Source: Gordonia sputi NBRC 100414 (GTDB lineage: Bacteria; Actinomycetota; Actinomycetes; Mycobacteriales; Mycobacteriaceae). Taken from it: a DNA stretch of 47,254 nt. The stretch covers positions 1 to 47,254 of the forward strand of contig NZ_BAFC01000133.1 of NCBI RefSeq assembly GCF_000248055.1, written 5' to 3'. The notes under the pieces were generated by a model. That model did no database searches. It was not told the DNA's origin and saw only the letters and a list, made by a program, of their open reading frames with translations. A program made the translations under genes and the position numbers. Of the stretch, positions 40,404 to 47,254 are shown piece after piece (positions within the stretch are counted from its first letter, which is position 1; each line of letters starts with the position of its first letter).

Positions 40404-40679
40404 GACGCTGGCCCATCGTCGCTACGCTCCTCGCGTGAACCGGCGCTGGTCGCTTCACGACGCCCAGGGCAGCCGTGTGGCCAGCGCGTGTTCTACGCGC
40501 GACGGGGTGCTGAACTCTTGCCGCAGCGAGCCCGCCAACGCGGCATCACGCAGGTGAGGCGCTAATTTTCTTGCACAAATTGGCGCGTACCGCTTGACGT
40601 GGCGGCGTTGGCGGGCCAATCTGTCACCAGCGATTGCAGCGCGGGCAGCCACCAGTGCGAAATCGTTTCCAGACGCTAC

Positions 40680-40710
40680 TTGACAAAGTGCGTCTATTTT
40701 CTGCTACAGT
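40680..40710 (+). promoter_or_regulatory. rpoB promoter
   Basis: TTGACA (40680-40685) and TACAGT (40705-40710) with a 19-nt spacer, about 178 bp before the rpoB start codon. A perfect -35 and good TANNNT -10 make this the strongest promoter candidate in the window. Confidence 0.65.
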
Positions 40711-40887
40711 TGGACGTTGCGCTGGCTGCCTCCTGTCCATCTGTCGATTCTCCTTCTGGCCACATTCTCCTCTGGTGTGTGCATGGTGATCGCGATCGAA
40801 GGTTGTCACCAGCGAACGGCCCACCAAGCCACTTAGCGCTTGTTGCACACACCGCTAGGCAGAACCCTCGTGTTGGAAGGACGCACC

Positions 40888-43800
40888 TTGGCAGTCGATC
40901 GCCAGTCCACCTCAACCACCATCCCGAATGCGCCGCACCGCGCATCGTTCGCGAAAATCAGCGAGCCTCTGGAGGTACCGGGCCTCCTTGATCTACAGCT
41001 CGATTCCTTCGAGTGGCTCGTCGGCTCCCCCGAGTGGCGCGCCAAGGCCATCGCCCGTGGCGAAGAGAACCCCGTCGGCGGACTGGAGGACATCCTCCAC
41101 GAACTGTCGCCGATCGAGGACTTCTCGGGGTCGATGTCGCTTTCCTTCTCCGACCCTCACTTCGACGAGGTCAAGGCCTCCGTCGAGGAGTGCAAAGACA
41201 AGGACATGACCTACGCGGCGCCCCTGTTCGTCACCGCGGAATTCATCAACAACAACACCGGTGAGATCAAGTCGCAGACCGTCTTCATGGGCGACTTCCC
41301 GATCATGACCGACAAGGGCAGCTTCATCATCAACGGCACCGAGCGTGTCGTCGTCTCGCAGCTCGTCCGCAGCCCCGGCGTCTACTTCGACGCCTCCATC
41401 GACAAGGCCACCGAGAAGACCCTCCACACCGTGAAGGTCATCCCGGGCCGTGGCGCGTGGCTGGAGTTCGACGTCGACAAGCGCGACACCGTCGGTGTGC
41501 GCATCGACCGCAAGCGTCGTCAGCCGGTCACCGTGCTGCTGAAGGCTCTCGGCTGGACGAACGAAGAGATCAGCGAGCGCTTCGGGTTCTCCGAGATCAT
41601 GATGTCGACCCTGGAGAAGGACAACACCGCCAACCAGGACGAGGCGCTGCTCGAGGTCTACCGCAAGCTGCGTCCGGGCGAGCCCCCGACCCGCGAGTCG
41701 GCTGAGAACCTCCTCGAGAACCTGTTCTTCAAAGAGAAGCGCTACGACCTCGCACGTGTCGGTCGTTACAAGATCAACAAGAAGCTGGGCCTCACCGACA
41801 ACCCGATGACGGGCGAGTCGGTCCTGACCCGCGAAGACATCGCCGCGACCGTCGAGTACCTCGTGCGTCTGCACGATTCCGACCCGCACACCGTGTCGCT
41901 CGCGAAGGTCGCCGGACCCGACGGCCTCGACGTCCCGATCGAGGTCGACGACATCGACCACTTCGGCAACCGTCGTCTGCGTACCGTCGGCGAGCTCATC
42001 CAGAACCAGATTCGCGTCGGCCTCTCGCGTATGGAGCGCGTCGTGCGTGAGCGCATGACGACCCAGGACGTCGAGGCGATCACTCCGCAGACCCTGATCA
42101 ACATCCGTCCCGTCGTGGCGGCGATCAAGGAGTTCTTCGGAACGTCGCAGCTCTCGCAGTTCATGGATCAGAACAACCCGCTGTCGGGTCTGACGCACAA
42201 GCGTCGTCTCTCGGCTCTCGGCCCCGGTGGTCTGAGCCGTGAGCGTGCGGGCCTCGAGGTCCGCGACGTCCACCCGTCGCACTACGGCCGCATGTGTCCG
42301 ATCGAGACCCCTGAGGGTCCGAACATCGGTCTGATCGGATCGCTCTCGGTGTACGCGCGGGTCAACCCGTTCGGCTTCATCGAGACGCCGTACCGCAAGG
42401 TCGTCGACGGTGTCGTCACCGACGACATCCAGTACCTGACCGCGGATGAGGAAGACCGCTTCCTCATCGGCCAGGCGAACACCAACTTCGACCTCAACGG
42501 AACCATCACCGACGATCGCGTGCTGGTCCGTAAGAAGGGTTCGGAGGTCGAGTTCGTCGGCGCGACCGAGGTCGAATACCTCGACGTCTCGCCGCGACAG
42601 ATGGTGTCGGTCGCGACCGCGATGATCCCGTTCCTCGAGCACGACGACGCGAACCGCGCCCTGATGGGTGCGAACATGCAGCGTCAGGCCGTGCCGCTGG
42701 TCCGTAACGAGTCGCCGCTGGTCGGCACCGGTATGGAGCTGCGCGCGGCGGTCGATGCCGGCGACGTCATCGTCTCGGGCAAGACCGGTGTGATCGAAGA
42801 GGTCTCCGCCGACTACATCACCGTGATGGCAGACGACGGCACCCGCGACACCTACCGGATGCGCAAGTTCGCGCGTTCCAACCACGGCACGTGCGCCAAC
42901 CAGCGCCCGATCGTCGACGAGGGACAGCGCGTCGAGGCAGGCCAGGTCCTGGCCGACGGTCCGTGTACCGAGAACGGCGAGATGGCACTGGGTAAGAACC
43001 TGCTCGTGGCGATCATGCCGTGGGAGGGTCACAACTACGAGGACGCCATCATCCTGAGCCAGCGGCTCGTGGAGGAAGACGTACTCACCTCGATCCACAT
43101 CGAGGAGCACGAGATCGACGCCCGCGACACCAAGCTCGGTGCCGAGGAGATCACGCGCGACATCCCGAACGTCTCCGATGAGGTCCTCGCCGACCTCGAC
43201 GAGCGCGGCATCGTGCGTATCGGTGCCGAGGTCCGTGACGGCGACATCCTGGTCGGCAAGGTAACCCCGAAGGGCGAGACCGAGCTGACCCCGGAAGAGC
43301 GTCTGCTCCGCGCGATCTTCGGTGAGAAGGCTCGCGAGGTTCGCGACACGTCGCTCAAGGTGCCCCACGGTGAGACCGGCAAGGTCATCGGTGTTCGCGT
43401 CTTCAGCCGCGACGACGACGACGATCTCGCTCCCGGTGTCAACGAGCTGGTCCGCGTGTACGTGGCCCAGAAGCGCAAGATCCAGGACGGCGACAAGCTC
43501 GCAGGCCGCCACGGCAACAAGGGCGTCATCGGCAAGATCCTCCCGCAGGAGGACATGCCGTTCCTGCCCGACGGCACCCCTGTCGACATCATCCTGAACA
43601 CCCACGGTGTTCCGCGTCGTATGAACATCGGTCAGATCCTGGAGACCCACCTCGGGTGGATCGCCAAGACCGGCTGGAACATCAACGTCGCGAGTGGTGT
43701 GCCCGACTGGGCGTCGAAGCTGCCCGAGGACATGTACTCGGCCGAGCCCGACACCAACACCGCAACCCCGGTGTTCGACGGCGCCCGCGAGGAGGAGCTG

Positions 43801-44385
43801 ACCGGACTGCTGTCCTCGACGCTGCCGAACCGCGACGGTGAGGTCATGGTCAACGGCGACGGCAAGGCGACGCTGTTCGACGGTCGTTCCGGCGAGCCGT
43901 TCCCGTACCCGGTGTCTGTCGGCTACATGTACATCATCAAGCTGCACCACCTGGTCGACGACAAGATCCACGCTCGCTCCACCGGTCCGTACTCGATGAT
44001 CACCCAGCAGCCGCTCGGCGGTAAGGCCCAGTTCGGTGGCCAGCGATTCGGTGAGATGGAGTGTTGGGCCATGCAGGCGTACGGCGCTGCCTACACGCTG
44101 CAGGAGCTGCTGACGATCAAGTCCGACGACGTGGTCGGCCGCGTCAAGGTCTACGAGGCCATCGTCAAGGGCGAGAACATCCCCGAGCCGGGCATCCCCG
44201 AGTCGTTCAAGGTGCTCCTCAAGGAGCTGCAGTCACTCTGCTTGAACGTCGAGGTGCTGAGCTCCGACGGTGCGGCGATTCAGATGCACGACACCGACGA
44301 CGAGGATCTCGAGCGCGCAGCCGCGAACCTCGGCATCAACCTGTCGCGCAACGAGTCGGCCACCGTCGACGACCTCGCGAACTGA
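40888..44385 (+). CDS. rpoB: DNA-directed RNA polymerase subunit beta
   Basis: A 1165-residue RpoB, complete. The start is taken as TTG at 40888 (product begins LAVDRQSTST), 6 nt after GGAAGGACGC, as in related actinobacteria; an in-frame ATG at 40840 lacks a ribosome-binding site. The rifampicin-binding segment (GTSQLSQFMDQ, then LTHKRRLSALGPGG, about 42139-42240) is wild type at the usual resistance positions (Asp, His, Ser). Further landmarks are ERAGLEVRDVHPSHYGRMCPIETPEGPNIGLI and the C-terminal GGKAQFGGQRFGEMECWA. An acidic insertion DDDDDLAPG is present around 43411. rpoC follows after 79 bp. Confidence 0.98.
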   Translation: MAVDRQSTSTTIPNAPHRASFAKISEPLEVPGLLDLQLDSFEWLVGSPEWRAKAIARGEENPVGGLEDILHELSPIEDFSGSMSLSFSDPHFDEVKASVEECKDKDMTYAAPLFVTAEFINNNTGEIKSQTVFMGDFPIMTDKGSFIINGTERVVVSQLVRSPGVYFDASIDKATEKTLHTVKVIPGRGAWLEFDVDKRDTVGVRIDRKRRQPVTVLLKALGWTNEEISERFGFSEIMMSTLEKDNTANQDEALLEVYRKLRPGEPPTRESAENLLENLFFKEKRYDLARVGRYKINKKLGLTDNPMTGESVLTREDIAATVEYLVRLHDSDPHTVSLAKVAGPDGLDVPIEVDDIDHFGNRRLRTVGELIQNQIRVGLSRMERVVRERMTTQDVEAITPQTLINIRPVVAAIKEFFGTSQLSQFMDQNNPLSGLTHKRRLSALGPGGLSRERAGLEVRDVHPSHYGRMCPIETPEGPNIGLIGSLSVYARVNPFGFIETPYRKVVDGVVTDDIQYLTADEEDRFLIGQANTNFDLNGTITDDRVLVRKKGSEVEFVGATEVEYLDVSPRQMVSVATAMIPFLEHDDANRALMGANMQRQAVPLVRNESPLVGTGMELRAAVDAGDVIVSGKTGVIEEVSADYITVMADDGTRDTYRMRKFARSNHGTCANQRPIVDEGQRVEAGQVLADGPCTENGEMALGKNLLVAIMPWEGHNYEDAIILSQRLVEEDVLTSIHIEEHEIDARDTKLGAEEITRDIPNVSDEVLADLDERGIVRIGAEVRDGDILVGKVTPKGETELTPEERLLRAIFGEKAREVRDTSLKVPHGETGKVIGVRVFSRDDDDDLAPGVNELVRVYVAQKRKIQDGDKLAGRHGNKGVIGKILPQEDMPFLPDGTPVDIILNTHGVPRRMNIGQILETHLGWIAKTGWNINVASGVPDWASKLPEDMYSAEPDTNTATPVFDGAREEELTGLLSSTLPNRDGEVMVNGDGKATLFDGRSGEPFPYPVSVGYMYIIKLHHLVDDKIHARSTGPYSMITQQPLGGKAQFGGQRFGEMECWAMQAYGAAYTLQELLTIKSDDVVGRVKVYEAIVKGENIPEPGIPESFKVLLKELQSLCLNVEVLSSDGAAIQMHDTDDEDLERAAANLGINLSRNESATVDDLAN

Positions 44386-44392
44386 TCTCGCT

Positions 44393-44425
44393 GCCGCCGG
44401 TCACGGAGTTTCCGTGACCGGCGGC
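44393..44425 (+). terminator. perfect hairpin between rpoB and rpoC
   Basis: Fifteen-bp arms GCCGCCGGTCACGGA (44393-44407) and complement (44411-44425) with a 3-nt loop, 7 bp after the rpoB stop and 40 bp before rpoC. No T-run follows directly, so it may be a partial terminator or an mRNA-processing or stability element rather than a full stop. Confidence 0.6.
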
Positions 44426-44464
44426 CAACGGCCCTTTATTGACAGAGCTCTGGAAAGGTAACAA

Positions 44465-47254
<2,790 letters not shown>

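Noticed and set aside
42139..42240. Possible rifampicin-resistance change in rpoB.
   Set aside because: The segment reads the usual sensitive residues (Asp, His and Ser at the common resistance sites); nothing unusual is seen.
40993..43971. A 992-codon open frame on the minus strand opposite rpoB, and similar long frames opposite rpoC (44336-47206) and the mce genes (35580-38057).
   Set aside because: They are mirror frames produced by the codon bias of high-GC genes. Their translations are low in family-like motifs and rich in R, V, D and L, while the plus-strand proteins are unmistakable.

Overview
The window is high-GC actinobacterial chromosome with the markers of a mycolic-acid-containing member of the Mycobacteriales. 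These are a fused HadA/HadB mycolate dehydratase, a complete mkl-yrbE-mce-mam import operon, the menJ / polyprenyl synthase / htpX trio also found in Mycobacterium tuberculosis, and tRNA-Trp-secE-nusG-rplK-rplA followed by rplJ-rplL and rpoB-rpoC. The family of intergenic hairpin repeats and the gene content suggest a Gordonia/Williamsia-like genus; that placement is inference. There is no phage, CRISPR array or insertion sequence. The accessory element that stands out is a DUF559 nuclease gene bracketed by two near-identical hairpin repeats.

Layout. 1-445: hairpin-repeat region. 446-5342: MpaB-type oxygenase, menaquinone reductase MenJ, polyprenyl diphosphate synthase, HtpX protease and YajQ. 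5385-5635: second repeat region. 5735-7798: tRNA-Tyr, tRNA-Thr, tRNA-Met, rpmG and the hadAB fusion. 7817-8044: third repeat region. 8051-12856: an insertion relative to the usual hadAB-to-tRNA-Trp order, with a lipid-kinase-like protein, an EamA exporter, a divergent MocR regulator and the DUF559 cassette. 13090-16016: tRNA-Trp, secE, nusG, rplK, rplA. 16132-26444: metabolic and accessory genes (alpha/beta hydrolase, amino-acid permease, L-lactate dehydrogenase, a regulator/membrane-protein pair with its apparent operator, DUF2786 protein, lipoprotein, TIGR04338 metallohydrolase, CocE hydrolase, GH76 glycosidase). 26600-27812: L10 leader, rplJ, rplL, terminator. 28083-40291: mkl, yrbEA, yrbEB, mceA-F and two Mce-associated proteins, one continuous collinear operon. 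40888-47254: rpoB and the first 930 codons of rpoC, which runs off the right edge.

How the genes fit together. MenJ and the polyprenyl synthase serve quinone/isoprenoid metabolism. HadAB serves mycolate chain extension. The Mce proteins form an ATP-driven lipid importer with Mkl as its ATPase. The rest is transcription and translation machinery.

The more unusual signals are: (i) hairpin repeats whose stem covaries between loci (TGGT/ACCA versus TGAT/ATCA) and which occur in short-loop and long-loop forms; (ii) the DUF559 gene flanked by direct repeats that each fold into a perfect hairpin; (iii) short tandem duplications that include the stop codon at the ends of three neighbouring genes (nusG, rplK, alpha/beta hydrolase); (iv) strong palindromic operator candidates upstream of the mce operon and of the regulator/membrane-protein pair. 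All functions are read from sequence alone. Start sites were chosen by ribosome-binding site, overlap or family length as stated in each entry.
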